From Cellulosilyticum ruminicola JCM 14822 (GTDB lineage Bacteria > Bacillota > Clostridia > Lachnospirales > Cellulosilyticaceae), in contig NZ_BBCG01000019.1 of assembly GCF_001311925.1 (NCBI RefSeq), positions 1 through 64,000 on the forward strand: 64,000 bases of DNA, in the 5' to 3' direction. The stretch's first letter is position 1; each line of letters starts with the position of its first letter. The translations under genes were made by a program, and so were the position numbers. Under the pieces are notes generated by a model. It ran no database searches. It was given only the letters and a program-made list of their open reading frames with translations, and was not told the origin of the DNA. This document shows positions 1 to 10,123 of the stretch, in pieces.

Positions 1-156
1 ATTATTTGTATATTTTTATACATTTAATATATATCATGAAAAGGAGGTGTTCTTCATATTCGGTTTTGATATTGCTGATTTCTTTTCTTCATTCGATGCT
101 GCAATTTGGAGATGTTTCTTCAGTTAGTTAATACATAGCATTAATTTCTTTAAAGA

Positions 157-189
157 AAAAACAGGATGTAAATTATACATCCTGTTTTT
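157..189. terminator. Bidirectional intrinsic terminator after dtd
   Basis: A 14-bp inverted repeat (arms AAAAACAGGATGTA and its complement) with a 5-nt loop has A-rich and T-rich flanks, so it can end transcription from either side. It lies just past the dtd stop codon. Bases 1-156 hold no gene I can support. Confidence 0.8.
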
Positions 190-192
190 CTT

Positions 193-641
193 TTAAAAAA
201 CCTTTTCACTATCTAGTAATAAGGTAACAGGTCCATCATTTAATAAACTTACTTTCATATCTGCTTGGAACTGTCCTGTTTCAAAAGGCACATCAGTGTC
301 CTTTAACTTTTCGATAAAACGATTATATTTCTTTTCAGCTTCACTTACACTTCCTGAAGCTATGAAGCTTGGTCTCATCCCTTTTGCACAACTACCATAT
401 AAAGTAAAATTCGGCACAATTAATAACTTACCACCTATATCTTGTACAGATAAGTTCATTTTACCTTCTGTATCACCAAAGATGCGAAGTCCTATAATCT
501 TTTTAATAATATAATCCATATCTCTTTCTTCATCATCAGCTTAATGCCTACAAGCACCAATAAGCCTGCTTCGATTTCACCAATACATCTTTCGTCTACA
601 ACTACAGATGCACTAGAAACGCGTTGTACTACTGCTCGCAT
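193..641 (-). CDS. dtd: D-aminoacyl-tRNA deacylase (frameshifted)
   Basis: Removes D-amino acids mischarged onto tRNAs in the cytoplasm. The start is the ATG at 639-641 (MRAVVQRVSSASVVV, the classic DTD N-terminus). The frame breaks at about 541-542, where one base is missing from a short T run (A run on the coding strand); downstream the protein continues from about MDYIIKK to the stop at 193. The C-terminal NDGPVT Gly-Pro motif and the FTLYG...KGMRPSF active-site segment are present. The usual SQ before FTL reads PN, while the Thr is kept. The gene follows relA directly, the usual Firmicute order apt-relA-dtd. The family call is secure; whether the frameshift is real is doubtful because many genes here show the same kind of loss. 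Confidence 0.88.
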
Positions 642-656
642 AATGTCCTCCACTCA

Positions 657-2887
657 TTATGAAGACACACGAATGATTTCTAGTACATCACGTACTTGTA
701 AAATCTTACGTGTTAACTCTTCTAATTGATAAATATCTGAAATCTCTATTTTTACATTAAATACAGCATTGCTCTTAGTTGTCTTAGCATTAAATGATTT
801 AACTGGTAATTTCATATCTGTTAAAATCTTAGATACATCCACAATAATGCCCATACGGTCAAGACAAGTAATTTGAATTTCTGTAACATAAGTACGTTTA
901 GTTTCTGCTGTTTGTTTTTCTTCAAGCCAGCTAGCCTCAATGAGACGTTCTTTCTCATCTTGTGGCATGTTGATAATGTTCACACAATCTTTACGATGAA
1001 TAGAGACACCACGACCTCTTGTAATATAACCAATAATCTCATCTCCTGGAAGCGGTCCACAGCACTTAGAGAATCTAACGGCAATATCTCCTACACCTTT
1101 TACGATAATACCACTTGAATGACGTTTATTACGCTGCAGCACTTCACCTTCAGCTGTATTTGTTGTAACAATTTGCTGTGGTGATGGTAATTCTTTCTTG
1201 ACTTTTAACGTTTCGTCAATAAGTTTTTGAATAACTTGACGTTCTTTCATGCTCCCATAACCAATAGAAGCACAAATAGCATCCCATGATTTCATACCAT
1301 ATCTACGATAAATTGTTTCTACTACGGCATGATCTGTTAAATATGAAAGATTATAGCCTCTTTGTTTTGCAGCAATTTCAAGTAATTCCTTACCTTTAAC
1401 AATATCTTCGTCTTTATATTGTTTGCGGAACCATTGATTAATCTTAGTACGTGCTTGTGTACTCTTAACAATATTAAGCCAATCACGACTAGGTCCCTTA
1501 GCATTTTGAGCTGTTAAAATCTCAATACGATCACCATTCTTAATGACATAATCAAAAGTTACGATTTTGCCATTTACTTTGGCACCAATCATATGATTTC
1601 CTACACCACTATGGATGCTATAAGCAAAGTCAATAGGTGTTGAACCTGTTGGCAATGTCTTAAGTTCCCCCTTTGGTGTGAAAACATACACTTGATCTGT
1701 ATAAATATCAAGGTCACCTTTAAGGCTTTCATGAATTCACGGTTATCGCTCATATCACGTTGCCACTCTAAGATTTCACGAAGCCATGTAAGTTTCTCTT
1801 CAGATTTATCACGAATAACGCCATCAGTACGTCCTTCTTTGTATTTCCAGTGTGCCGCAATACCATATTCAGCTGTACGGTGCATTTCTTCTGTACGAAT
1901 TTGCATTTCAAATGGTGTACCTTCTGCCCCCATAAGTGTTGTATGAAGTGAACGGTACATATTTGGCTTTGGCATAGCAATGTAATCTTTAAAACGTCCT
2001 GGGATTGGTGTGTACATTTCATGAATTACACCTAAAACCCCATAACAATCTTTAACTGATTTAACAATTGCACGTACAGCAAATAAATCATAAATTTGAT
2101 CTAATGTTTTATTTTTGTTAATAATCTTCTTGTAAATGCTAAAGAAGTGTTTTGGTCTACCCTCAATAACAGCATCAATTCCTGCTTCTTCTACCTTCAT
2201 CTTGATTTGATTAACAATTTCTTCTATATAGGCAATGCGTTCCATACGTTTGCTTGCAATTTGACGCGCAAGATCGTAATAAACTTCTGGCTCAATGTAG
2301 CGCAGTGATAAATCTTCAAGTTCTGCTTTAATCTTACAAATACCTAGTCTATGCGCAATAGGTGCATAAATGTTAAGTGTTTCTTCTGCTTTTTCCTTTT
2401 GCTTAGCTGGTGTCATAAACTTAAGTGTTTGCATATTATGCAAGCGGTCTGCAAGTTTAATAATAACGACACGAATATCTTGTGCCATGGCTAAAAACAT
2501 TTTACGGTAGTTTTCAGCTTGCATTTCTTCTTTTTGAAGTTCCTTATTTTGTGTTGTAAACTGCATTTTTGTTAACTTTGTAACACCATCCACCAAAAGT
2601 GCTACTTCTTTATTAAATAAACGTTCAATGTCTTCTAATGTATAATCTGTATCTTCTACAACATCATGTAAAATACCAGCAACAATCGATTCGATATCTA
2701 GTTCTAAATCTGCTAATGTATAGGCAACAGCCAGCGGATGAATGATATAAGGCTCCCCTGACTTTCTAAACTGCTCACCATGTGCCTTCTTCGCAAGTGC
2801 ATAAGCATCTTCTACCATTTGTAAATTGTCAGAAGGGTGATACGAACGTATTCTTTTTATTAATTTTTCATAAATCTCATCCGGCAT
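657..2887 (-). CDS. relA: Bifunctional (p)ppGpp synthetase/hydrolase RelA/SpoT (frameshifted)
   Basis: Makes and degrades the stringent-response alarmone (p)ppGpp. Domains in order: N-terminal HD hydrolase (GILHDVVEDT near residue 75), synthetase domain (FKDYIAMPKPNMYRSLHTT), TGS domain (VYVFTPKGELKTLPTGSTP), a helical region, the zinc-finger-like segment CCGPLPGDEIIGYITRG with a later HRKDC, and a C-terminal ACT domain. The frame changes at about 1719-1721, where the coding strand has lost one A in the codons for ALKGDL. With that base restored the gene encodes about 743 residues, the family's normal length. Both catalytic domains lie upstream of the break. It sits between apt and dtd on the same strand. 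Confidence 0.93.
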
Positions 2888-3101
2888 CTTAATCCCCCCT
2901 TATGTAGTGTTTTTAATTAATTCTTTATTCATTTTAATATTTTATATTATAGACACTTTATCTTCAAAATTCAATGCCAATATCCATAAACTTCTGATAA
3001 CCAACACAAAAGTAAACTTTTCCTTTTTCTTCGCACTTTATGTGTTTCTTTACTCTTATAAACTAATTGTGCTTAATCTTCCTTAAAATATACCTATATA
3101 A

Positions 3102-3131
3102 ATAGAAAGTGGACTAATGTCCACTTTCTAT
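3102..3131 (-). terminator. Intrinsic terminator after apt
   Basis: A 13-bp perfect inverted repeat (ATAGAAAGTGGAC arms, 4-nt loop) sits immediately downstream of the apt stop. It suggests apt is mostly transcribed separately from relA. The 2888-3101 stretch shows nothing else recognisable. Confidence 0.75.
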
Positions 3132-3138
3132 ATTGTTA

Positions 3139-3651
3139 TTAGTATTTTAAGATTGATTCTACATCATAATCTGGGATTAAGCTTCTACCGTTTAATCCTT
3201 CAAGTTCAATAAGGAATACGATTTTAACAACTTCTCCGCCAAGTTCTTCGATAAGATCGATCATTGCTTTAGTTGTTCCACCTGTTGCTAAAAGGTCATC
3301 TACGATAACTACTTTTTGACCTTTTTTAATTGAATCAATATGCATTTCAACTGTAGATGTACCATACTCTAAATCATAAGTTTTAGAAATACATTTGTAT
3401 GGTAATTTACCTGGTTTTCTAACTGGTACAAAACCTTTTTTCATTTTGTAAGCTGTAGGCACACCAAAGATAAAACCTCTTGATTCTGGTCCTACTACTG
3501 TATCAAACTCTACACCTTCTAAATGTGAACAGATTTGGTCGATTGACTCAACTAAACCTTCTCCATCTTGGAGTAATGTTGTAATATCTTTAAAAAGAAT
3601 GCCCTCTTTTGGGAAGTTTTCTACATCACGAATAAGCGAATGTAAATCCAT
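3139..3651 (-). CDS. apt: Adenine phosphoribosyltransferase
   Basis: Salvages adenine to AMP using PRPP. The 170-residue length is typical. The PRPP-binding signature VVIVDDLLATGGTT is present around residue 115, and the upstream VVGPESRGFIFG and RKPGKLPYK segments match the Apt family. An AGGAGG-type ribosome binding site precedes the ATG at 3649-3651. It lies upstream of relA, a conserved neighbourhood in Firmicutes, and has its own terminator. No defects seen. Confidence 0.96.
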   Translation of the reverse strand: MDLHSLIRDVENFPKEGILFKDITTLLQDGEGLVESIDQICSHLEGVEFDTVVGPESRGFIFGVPTAYKMKKGFVPVRKPGKLPYKCISKTYDLEYGTSTVEMHIDSIKKGQKVVIVDDLLATGGTTKAMIDLIEELGGEVVKIVFLIELEGLNGRSLIPDYDVESILKY

Positions 3652-3876
3652 TTTCTTTCCTCCTGTTTGCTATCATAGATTAAATTAGTTAAATTGACAT
3701 ATATTTATTATTTTTATGGCAAATTTCATTATAGCATATCCTTGTAATGTTAGTAAACGCTTTATAATTTTTTTTCTTTAAAAAATATGATTTTACGCAT
3801 TATTTCTTAGGATTATTTTCTTTATATTTGGTAAAATATTTTTTCAAATATCTATACAGTTTTATTTTAATTATGA

Positions 3877-3882
3877 TATAAT
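3877..3882 (+). promoter_or_regulatory. Predicted -10 box for the S1-domain gene
   Basis: TATAAT preceded by TGA (ATGATATAAT) lies 34 bases before the start codon of the S1-domain gene in an AT-rich divergent spacer. The -35 is weak. The 3652-3915 spacer between apt and this gene holds only such promoter-like sequence. Confidence 0.5.
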
Positions 3883-3915
3883 GTAGTCGTTATTTATATT
3901 AATAGGAGTGTTGTC

Positions 3916-4287
3916 ATGTCGGAAAAATTTCAAGTAGGCCAAATTATTGAAGGAACAGTAACAGGAGTTAAACCTTTTGGTGCCTTTGTTTCACTTGATG
4001 GAACAACTCAAGGACTCGTTCACATATCTCATATCACACACGGTTATTTAGCTGATATTAATGAAGCTATCAAAGTGGGTGACCAAGTGAAAGTTAAAAT
4101 TCTTTCTATCGATAGTGAAAAAGGTAAAATTTCTCTTTCTATCAAAGAAACACAAGAAAAACCTAAAAACAATTCTAGACCTCAGAAAAAAGAGGCTCCT
4201 ACTGAAGACTTTGAAAGCTTAATGAAAGACTTCCTTAAGTTCTCAAATGATCGTCAAGCGGATATCAACAAACGATTAAATCGCTAA
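3916..4287 (+). CDS. S1-domain RNA-binding protein (YugI/GSP13-like)
   Basis: A 123-residue cytoplasmic protein. Residues 1-75 form one S1 OB-fold (VGQIIEGTVTGVKPFGAFVSL ... KVKILSIDSEKGKISLSIK), a typical single-stranded RNA or ribosome-binding domain. The tail is lysine-, glutamate- and proline-rich, followed by a short helical end. Length and layout resemble the Bacillus YugI/general stress protein 13 group. AGGAG lies before the ATG. It is a single-gene unit with its own promoter-like sequence and a bidirectional terminator. The exact role in this organism is unknown. Confidence 0.88.
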   Translation: MSEKFQVGQIIEGTVTGVKPFGAFVSLDGTTQGLVHISHITHGYLADINEAIKVGDQVKVKILSIDSEKGKISLSIKETQEKPKNNSRPQKKEAPTEDFESLMKDFLKFSNDRQADINKRLNR

Positions 4288-4334
4288 TCGTTTTTACATC
4301 AAGCGCACATAATTCACGCTGAAAATTAGATTCA

Positions 4335-4369
4335 AAAAAGGTGTATAAGCTTAGCTTATACACCTTTTT
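4335..4369. terminator. Bidirectional terminator between convergent genes
   Basis: The inverted repeat AAGGTGTATAAGC/GCTTATACACCTT is flanked by A and T runs and lies between the convergent S1-domain and tcdA genes, so it serves both strands. Confidence 0.85.
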
Positions 4370-4371
4370 CA

Positions 4372-5100
4372 CTACATAGGTTGATAACCAATTAAAGAGC
4401 GTACCACTTCACCAGCAATAATAAGCCCTGAAACAGATGTTACAAAGCACATTGAACCTGGAGTTTGTCTTCTTGCTGTGCCTGCACCACCATGTTTTAA
4501 ACTTTGGTCTGGTTTAATTGGTGTTTCTGTAGAATATACTACTTTTAATTTTTTAACGTGTCTTGCTTTAAGTTCTTTACGCATTACTTTTGCAAGTGGA
4601 CACACGCTTGTTTTGTAGATATCTGTAACAACAAGTTTTGTAGGATCTAATTTATTAGCAGCACCCATGGCACTGATAATAGGAATATTCATTGTTTTAC
4701 ATCTTACAATAAGATCGATTTTAGCTGTAACCATATCAATGGCGTCTACAACATAGTCATAATCTTTACTTAAAAGTTTATCTGCTGTTTCAGCAGTGTA
4801 CATTTCTTCATATGCAATAACTTCTGCTTCTGGATTAATTTCTAAAACTCTGGCTTTCATAAGGGCTGCTTTAAATTGGCCTACTGTTTTAGATGTGGCA
4901 TGAATTTGACGGTTAATATTACTAATACATACTGTATCATGATCAATTAATACAATTTTTCCTACACCTGCCCTAGCAAGTGCTTCTACTGTATAAGAAC
5001 CTACGCCTCCTACACCAAATACAGCAACTGTGCTTGATTTAAGCTTATTGAGATTTTCTGTACCAATAAGCATTTCTGTTCTTGAAAATGCATGTAACAT
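4372..5100 (-). CDS. tcdA: tRNA threonylcarbamoyladenosine dehydratase (TcdA/CsdL, E1-like)
   Basis: A 242-residue ThiF/MoeB-type ATP-dependent enzyme that cyclises t6A37 in tRNA to the hydantoin form. The nucleotide-binding glycine loop GVGGVGSYTVEALARAG (about residues 31-47) is followed by LIDHDTV and NINRQ, as in E1-like activating enzymes. The C-terminal PGSMCFVTSVSGLIIAGEVV is characteristic of the YgdL/TcdA branch. No ThiS/MoaD partner gene is adjacent, which argues against a thiamine or molybdopterin role. Divergent from the patatin gene. Confidence 0.9.
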   Translation of the reverse strand: MLHAFSRTEMLIGTENLNKLKSSTVAVFGVGGVGSYTVEALARAGVGKIVLIDHDTVCISNINRQIHATSKTVGQFKAALMKARVLEINPEAEVIAYEEMYTAETADKLLSKDYDYVVDAIDMVTAKIDLIVRCKTMNIPIISAMGAANKLDPTKLVVTDIYKTSVCPLAKVMRKELKARHVKKLKVVYSTETPIKPDQSLKHGGAGTARRQTPGSMCFVTSVSGLIIAGEVVRSLIGYQPM

Positions 5101-5305
5101 TACTTTACTCCTCTATTTTAACTTTTAGCTGTTTTATCGAAACTATTACCTCGTTAGTAAACTAACAAATTTCTTTTTTATACTATAAGATTTCTTTTAA
5201 ATATGCAACTACTTATTTTAGACAAGCATTCACATTGTAACACTTTATAACATATATTATAGTGCAGGTTGTTCTATTATTTTTTATAAAAAGGAGAGAA
5301 AACTT

Positions 5306-6322
5306 ATGTCCTTGTTTAGAATTTTATCTATTGATGGCGGTGGTATTCGTGGTATTATACCAGCAACACTCCTCGTTTACCTCGAAGAATGTCTTCAAAA
5401 AAATAGCAGCAATAAAGATGCACGTATTGCTGATTATTTTGATCTCATTGCTGGAACTAGCACCGGCGGCATTTTAACAGCCCTCTATCTTACACCAGAT
5501 GAAAACAACCGCCCTCGCTACACTGCTCAAAATGCACTTGACTTTTACCTTAACTATGGACAGACTATCTTTTATAAAAGCTTTTGGCATACACTCATAA
5601 GTCTCAATGGCCTTTTAGGTGCTAAATACTCTCCAAAACACCTTAATGAACTCTTACAAAATATATTTGGTAGTTTACGCCTTAGTGAATTCTTAAAACC
5701 ATGTCTTATTCCTAGTTTTGACATCAAGAACAATCGTGCCCTTTTCTTTAATCAAACGGACTGCCTCTTTTATAATAAAGATGACTTCTTTGTCCGTCAT
5801 ATTATTCGTGCCACCACTGCTGCACCTACTTATTTCCCTGTAGCTCAAATTAACTCTTGTGAAAATACATCTTTCAGCTTAATTGATGGCGGCGTTTTTG
5901 CTAACAATCCCGCCCTCTGTGCTTATACCGAGTGTCAAAAGTTAACAAATCATTATTTATCACCTAATGACATTTTAATTCTCTCTTTGGGTACAGGTGT
6001 TTCACACAAAAATCTTTATACACGTTTTTTAAACTCTGGCGGTGTAACACAATGGGCATTTCCACTTTTTGACATCTTATTGAGTAGTAATGCAGAGATT
6101 GTCCACCATAAACTTAAGGTCCTTTATGATGATGACCCACGTATTGATGATAACTATTTACGTATTCAAACTCACTTTGATAGCTATAATGTGAAAGAAT
6201 TTTCTCTAGATAGTACCTCTTCATCTAATATACGTGCTTTACACGCTTTAGCCGAACTTGTTACTAATGACTACAAATCTAAAATTGATGACTTTAGTAA
6301 ACGTCTTATAAGTGGCAAATAA
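5306..6322 (+). CDS. Patatin-like phospholipase
   Basis: A 338-residue predicted serine lipid acyl hydrolase using a Ser-Asp dyad. Visible are the oxyanion loop DGGGIRG (about residue 11), the nucleophile elbow GTSTGG (about residue 50) and the catalytic Asp in IDGGVFANNP. There is no signal peptide, so it is likely cytoplasmic or membrane-peripheral. A good ribosome binding site (AAAGGAGAG) precedes the ATG. Patatin effectors occur in CBASS defence, but no nucleotidyltransferase or other defence partner is nearby, so I treat it as stand-alone. The 5101-5305 spacer holds only AT-rich promoter-like sequence. Confidence 0.9.
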   Translation: MSLFRILSIDGGGIRGIIPATLLVYLEECLQKNSSNKDARIADYFDLIAGTSTGGILTALYLTPDENNRPRYTAQNALDFYLNYGQTIFYKSFWHTLISLNGLLGAKYSPKHLNELLQNIFGSLRLSEFLKPCLIPSFDIKNNRALFFNQTDCLFYNKDDFFVRHIIRATTAAPTYFPVAQINSCENTSFSLIDGGVFANNPALCAYTECQKLTNHYLSPNDILILSLGTGVSHKNLYTRFLNSGGVTQWAFPLFDILLSSNAEIVHHKLKVLYDDDPRIDDNYLRIQTHFDSYNVKEFSLDSTSSSNIRALHALAELVTNDYKSKIDDFSKRLISGK

Positions 6323-6331
6323 TCTTTTTAA

Positions 6332-6374
6332 CAAAAGTACTAGTATGCCCACTTGAGGCTACTAGCACTTTTTG
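6332..6374. terminator. Bidirectional terminator
   Basis: The imperfect inverted repeat ACAAAAGTACTAGTA/TACTAGCACTTTTTGT lies between the convergent patatin and subtilisin/kelch genes and has A and T tracts on the two sides. Confidence 0.7.
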
Positions 6375-6378
6375 TTTT

Positions 6379-9300
6379 TTAACGTACATACATTTTTTTA
6401 GGTTTACGTCTTTTTCTCATCCATATAAAGAGTAGTACAATTACTATAATTACTATCGCTATTCCAATTCCCCATATGATATAAGAAGCATCTACTTTAC
6501 TATTCATATTTTCTGTAGTAGCTGCTTCAATCTCCATGCTTCTACAGTACTTACTGGGCGATAATCTGATACCCCGCCTATACTATAGAGCTTATCATAA
6601 ACGACTGCACTTCCCATGCCTTCCATACTTGTATAACTTAAGCGGTAAGGGCTTTCTTCCCAGCTGTCAGATGTCTCATTGTAAACAATCCCTGTTGCTG
6701 GAAAACTTATACCATCTGTCATAATATATAGCTTTTGCCCACCTCCATATACAGCATTATTATAGTCTACACCACTAAAAGATAAATCTCCTCCCTTAAT
6801 TAATTCTTTTTCATTATATAGTTCTGTACTTACAAGAGCATTACCTGCTACATTATAACCTCCAGTAATGATTAAATAATCGCCTATACCACTTACAATA
6901 GGCGCATAACGGCCTTCATTTAACACGCCTACCATTTCCCAATTCTTTTCTTTACTGAGCTTCCATATTTCACTGCTTAAAGCAGCATTTCCTATATGCT
7001 CACCTTTAGGCAATCCGCCAATCATATAAACCTCATTTCTATAACTTACAAGTCCAGGATATTCCCTTGCACCTGGTATATTTTCATAAGCCCGTTCTTC
7101 CCATGCGTCTTCTTTAATATTATAGATATAATATAAGTTTTTAGCTTGGGTCTGATCAAAGGTTACCAATAACAGATTTTGTTTCAATGGTACCATTCTT
7201 GCCCCTTTTGCATAACTCTCTAAATAAGATGTCATCGGTAAATCTGCTAGTTGTGTCCATGTATCCTTTTTAGTATCATACATTAATAGGGCCTATTAGG
7301 GGTATAATCTTCTCTCATTCCCCCTGTTACATAAATCTTATGATCATGTACGCCACTGCCATATGACTAAGAGCTATTGGCATTGGGGTATGTTTTATAA
7401 AACTATAGGCCTTATTTTCTACCATCAAAAGCTGACTTGTTGTCTCTCCATCATAGCGGGTTAAACTAAACTCTCCAAGTCCTGTAAAGTCTCCCGTATA
7501 TTTCGCCGTAATTTCCGTATCCGTCCAAGCCATCACATCTATGGCTTCACCATTTAAACCAATGGTACCTGGATTAATGCCAAAGAACTGACCTATGATT
7601 TTAATATTGCCATTATCGCCACGTATAAGCTTATGCATGACGGCATAAGGATTTTCTACAGCTCTTTTCATATCTACACGTCCACCAGAACTTACTGGTG
7701 CTGCATCAATATGGTTGACCCCTCCAATTACCCTATCTCTAATTTTCGCAAGTTCTTCATTTGGAAAAAGACGGCTAAGCATTGCCACTTCGCCACTAAC
7801 AAGTGCTGCTGACATAGAGGTACCTTGTAAATAGCAATACTTACCTATACTTGCTCCAATGCCTATATCATCTAAATAGAGTTTCCCAACTTCCGTAATT
7901 CCTAGCGCCACAAGTCTGATTTTATCAATATCTACTGGTAGCTTAAAAGAAACACTTGTCCAATAATTATTAGCGCCTATATTAAAACTACCGATATTCT
8001 CCCATGTACCATTTTTATAACTTTCTACATAGCATGTAGGTATAAGCCCTGTATCATTTATAGGACACTGTGACCAGAAGCTTAAACCTAAATATTTTTC
8101 TTCTTGGCTAGCAGGCACTTCTAAAGTCATGCTATTGATTGCATTTTGACCTGCTCCTTCATATTGCATATCATTAGGGGTTACATTCAATTGCCATGCA
8201 AGAGCATGTTTTCCTTCAAAAGCCACTTCATCTGTAATCGTAATATTTTCACCTATAAAGCCTAACTTATTATCTTCAAAACCTAAGCGTATTACATTTT
8301 GATTACTAAATTCAGGCACATAAGCTTCTTTGCTATAAGTAGAAAGTATAGAAGTCCCTGGGCTAATACGTCTACTGTATACTTGCCATAATTTGAAAAA
8401 CTGGCCATATCATCATTAGGTGTAGAGGCGCCCACTACAATTGTATAAGGTAAATTATAACCTGGTGGGAATATTTTATCTTTGTCTAAATCCGTACTGC
8501 TATTTCCTGCTGCACATACGGAAATAATTCCTGCTTCTCCTGCTGCTATAATGATGTCTTCTAATGCTTTAGGATTTTCCTTACTTCCCCATGCATTACA
8601 AATGGCCACTACATTTACACCTTGTTTTTTAGCATCCAATACATATTGATAGGCAGCAATTGCCTGACTTACCTTACTCTCTCCATTGGCATCTATATGT
8701 TTAAGTGCCATAATCTTGGTTTGGCGGCTCATACCTGCTATGCCAATTTCATTATTCACCTTTGCTGCAATGATCCCTGCACAATGAGTGCCATGTCCCA
8801 CTTCATCCATAGGATCCACATTATCATCAATAAAGTTATAACCATATTCTCCTGGCAAGCTTGTTGTATTCTTCCACATATTGTCTATTAAATCTGGATG
8901 GGTATAATCTACCCCTGTATCAATGACGGCTACTACATTTTCTTTGAGTTCCTTATCTTTAATCCATAAACTTGTAATATTAATATTCACCGGAAGCTGC
9001 ACATCATTATTATCTTTTCCTATTTGAGACAAAGTTCCATCACCTGCAATTTTATCTACAGCTGTATTGTTTTTTATATAACTTCCTTCACTATTATTGA
9101 GATACCACATATTAGACACATAAGGAACATTGGTTAAAGCCGTCATATAACAAGGTACATTACTTTCAGCATAAATAACACCCTGCACTTTCTCCAGCTT
9201 TTGAATAAGTCTTTGGGTATTTAACTTTTGAGACGTATAATGAACTAAATGAAATTTTCCTTCCTCTGCATTTTCAAATGTATACACACCTTGTATATGA

Positions 9301-9445
9301 AAACTTTTATCTTCAGGTGGCTCTCCCCCATATATTTAACAATTACATCTCCAGCTTGAACCTTCTCTATGCTCCCCATAGCCTTTGGTCCCATACTTCC
9401 TAGCACCATCAGTGCGCTTAAAATAATTGCCACTCGCCTTTTCAT
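6379..9445 (-). CDS. Exported subtilisin-family (S8) protease with kelch repeats and C-terminal membrane anchor (five frameshifts)
   Basis: Reassembled, this is one gene of about 1,023 residues. Order: signal peptide (MKRRVAIILSALMVLGSMG), propeptide, S8 catalytic domain with Asp (AVIDTGVDYTHPDL), His (EVGHGTHCAGIIA) and Ser (LQGTSMSAALVSG), an IPT/TIG-like domain (GQFFGINPGTIGLNG), kelch repeats (VYMIGGLPKGE, YLIITGGYN, LYSIGGVSDYRP) and a C-terminal transmembrane helix with a basic RKRRKPKK tail. About 150 residues of non-protease sequence are inserted between the AAGNSS region and the catalytic Ser. Single missing bases at about 9325-9329, 8360-8362, 7359-7360, 7292-7293 and 6534-6535, all in G runs on the coding strand, break the frame; restoring each joins the domains smoothly. 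The protein probably acts at the cell surface. Its substrate is unknown. Confidence 0.85.
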
Positions 9446-9555
9446 TTTCTGCCTCCTATATTAAACTTCACAAAGTAGTATGAATAGAAAGAACTAATAG
9501 TATGTATAATTTTTATAAAAGTGTTAATTACTAAATTATATGAGATTAATTATTT

Positions 9556-9563
9556 AAAGGAGA
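9556..9563 (+). promoter_or_regulatory. Ribosome binding site selecting a GTG start
   Basis: AAAGGAGA lies six bases before the GTG at 9570 and has no ATG at suitable spacing, so the DUF1858 gene starts with GTG. Confidence 0.75.
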
Positions 9564-9569
9564 TTCAAA

Positions 9570-9773
9570 GTGGCACAAGTAACAAAAGATATGATTATCG
9601 GAGAAATTCTCCAAATCGATGCTGGTGTTGCACCTATTTTAATGGAATCAGGTATGCACTGTCTTGGTTACCCATCTTCACAAATGGAATCTATTGAAGA
9701 CGCCTGCGCTGTACATGGCATTGATGTGGATTCACTTGTTCAAAAACTTAACGATTACCTAAAAAACAATTAA
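9570..9773 (+). CDS. DUF1858 domain protein
   Basis: A 67-residue single-domain protein of the DUF1858 family (hybrid-cluster-protein-associated redox disulfide domain in some annotations). The family pattern is visible: a helix (KDMIIGEILQIDAGVAPILMESGMHC), a cysteine followed by LGYPSSQMESIEDAC with a second cysteine, then a helix ending in LNDYLKNN. The two cysteines could form a redox disulfide or bind metal. Function is unproven. It is monocistronic, divergent from the subtilisin/kelch gene. Confidence 0.88.
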   Translation: MAQVTKDMIIGEILQIDAGVAPILMESGMHCLGYPSSQMESIEDACAVHGIDVDSLVQKLNDYLKNN

Positions 9774-9831
9774 TAATTTATTTGTTTACACTTAGCTATT
9801 TTTACAACGTAAGTTACATCTTGCAAGCAAA

Positions 9832-9879
9832 AAATAAGGAGGAGACTATAACCCTTAAGCCATAGTCTCCTCCTTATTT
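9832..9879. terminator. Strong bidirectional terminator
   Basis: An 18-bp perfect inverted repeat (AAATAAGGAGGAGACTAT arms, 12-nt loop) lies between the convergent DUF1858 and small membrane protein genes. Confidence 0.85.
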
Positions 9880-9888
9880 AATATATTT

Positions 9889-10107
9889 CTATTTTTTTGA
9901 ATGATTTTTGTCATAAAGCCATTTTATAACACCAATGACTAATGCCACAATTCCTATTATAGAAAGCCCTGCATAAAGCACAAAATTTCCTAAACTTGTA
10001 AGTGCACTTAAGCCTTGTGATTTAGTAGAATTTTCATAAATTGCTAATCCAAAAAATACAACACTCCATATAAAGGCACTGCTTAAAAAGATTTTATGTT
10101 TTTTCAT
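9889..10107 (-). CDS. Small two-helix membrane protein
   Basis: 72 residues with two clear hydrophobic helices (about residues 9-25 and 36-60) joined by a short polar loop, and lysine-rich ends (MKKHK, KNHSKK). It starts 16 bases after the lipase stop on the same strand with a GGAG ribosome binding site, so it is probably co-transcribed. I do not recognise the family. It might be a helper or immunity-like protein for the secreted lipase, but that is only suggested by position. Confidence 0.65.
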   Translation of the reverse strand: MKKHKIFLSSAFIWSVVFFGLAIYENSTKSQGLSALTSLGNFVLYAGLSIIGIVALVIGVIKWLYDKNHSKK

Positions 10108-10123
10108 ACTTTCTCCTTACTGA

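Noticed and set aside
36-130. A 31-codon ORF (MKRRCSSYSVLIL...) and an overlapping frame with ATT start after AAGGAGGTG
   Set aside because: The ATG frame has its own ribosome-binding sequence inside it, and the other frame lacks a normal start. No recognisable product, so not annotated.
5306-6322. Patatin gene as a CBASS effector
   Set aside because: No cyclase or other CBASS gene lies nearby; patatins are common metabolic enzymes.
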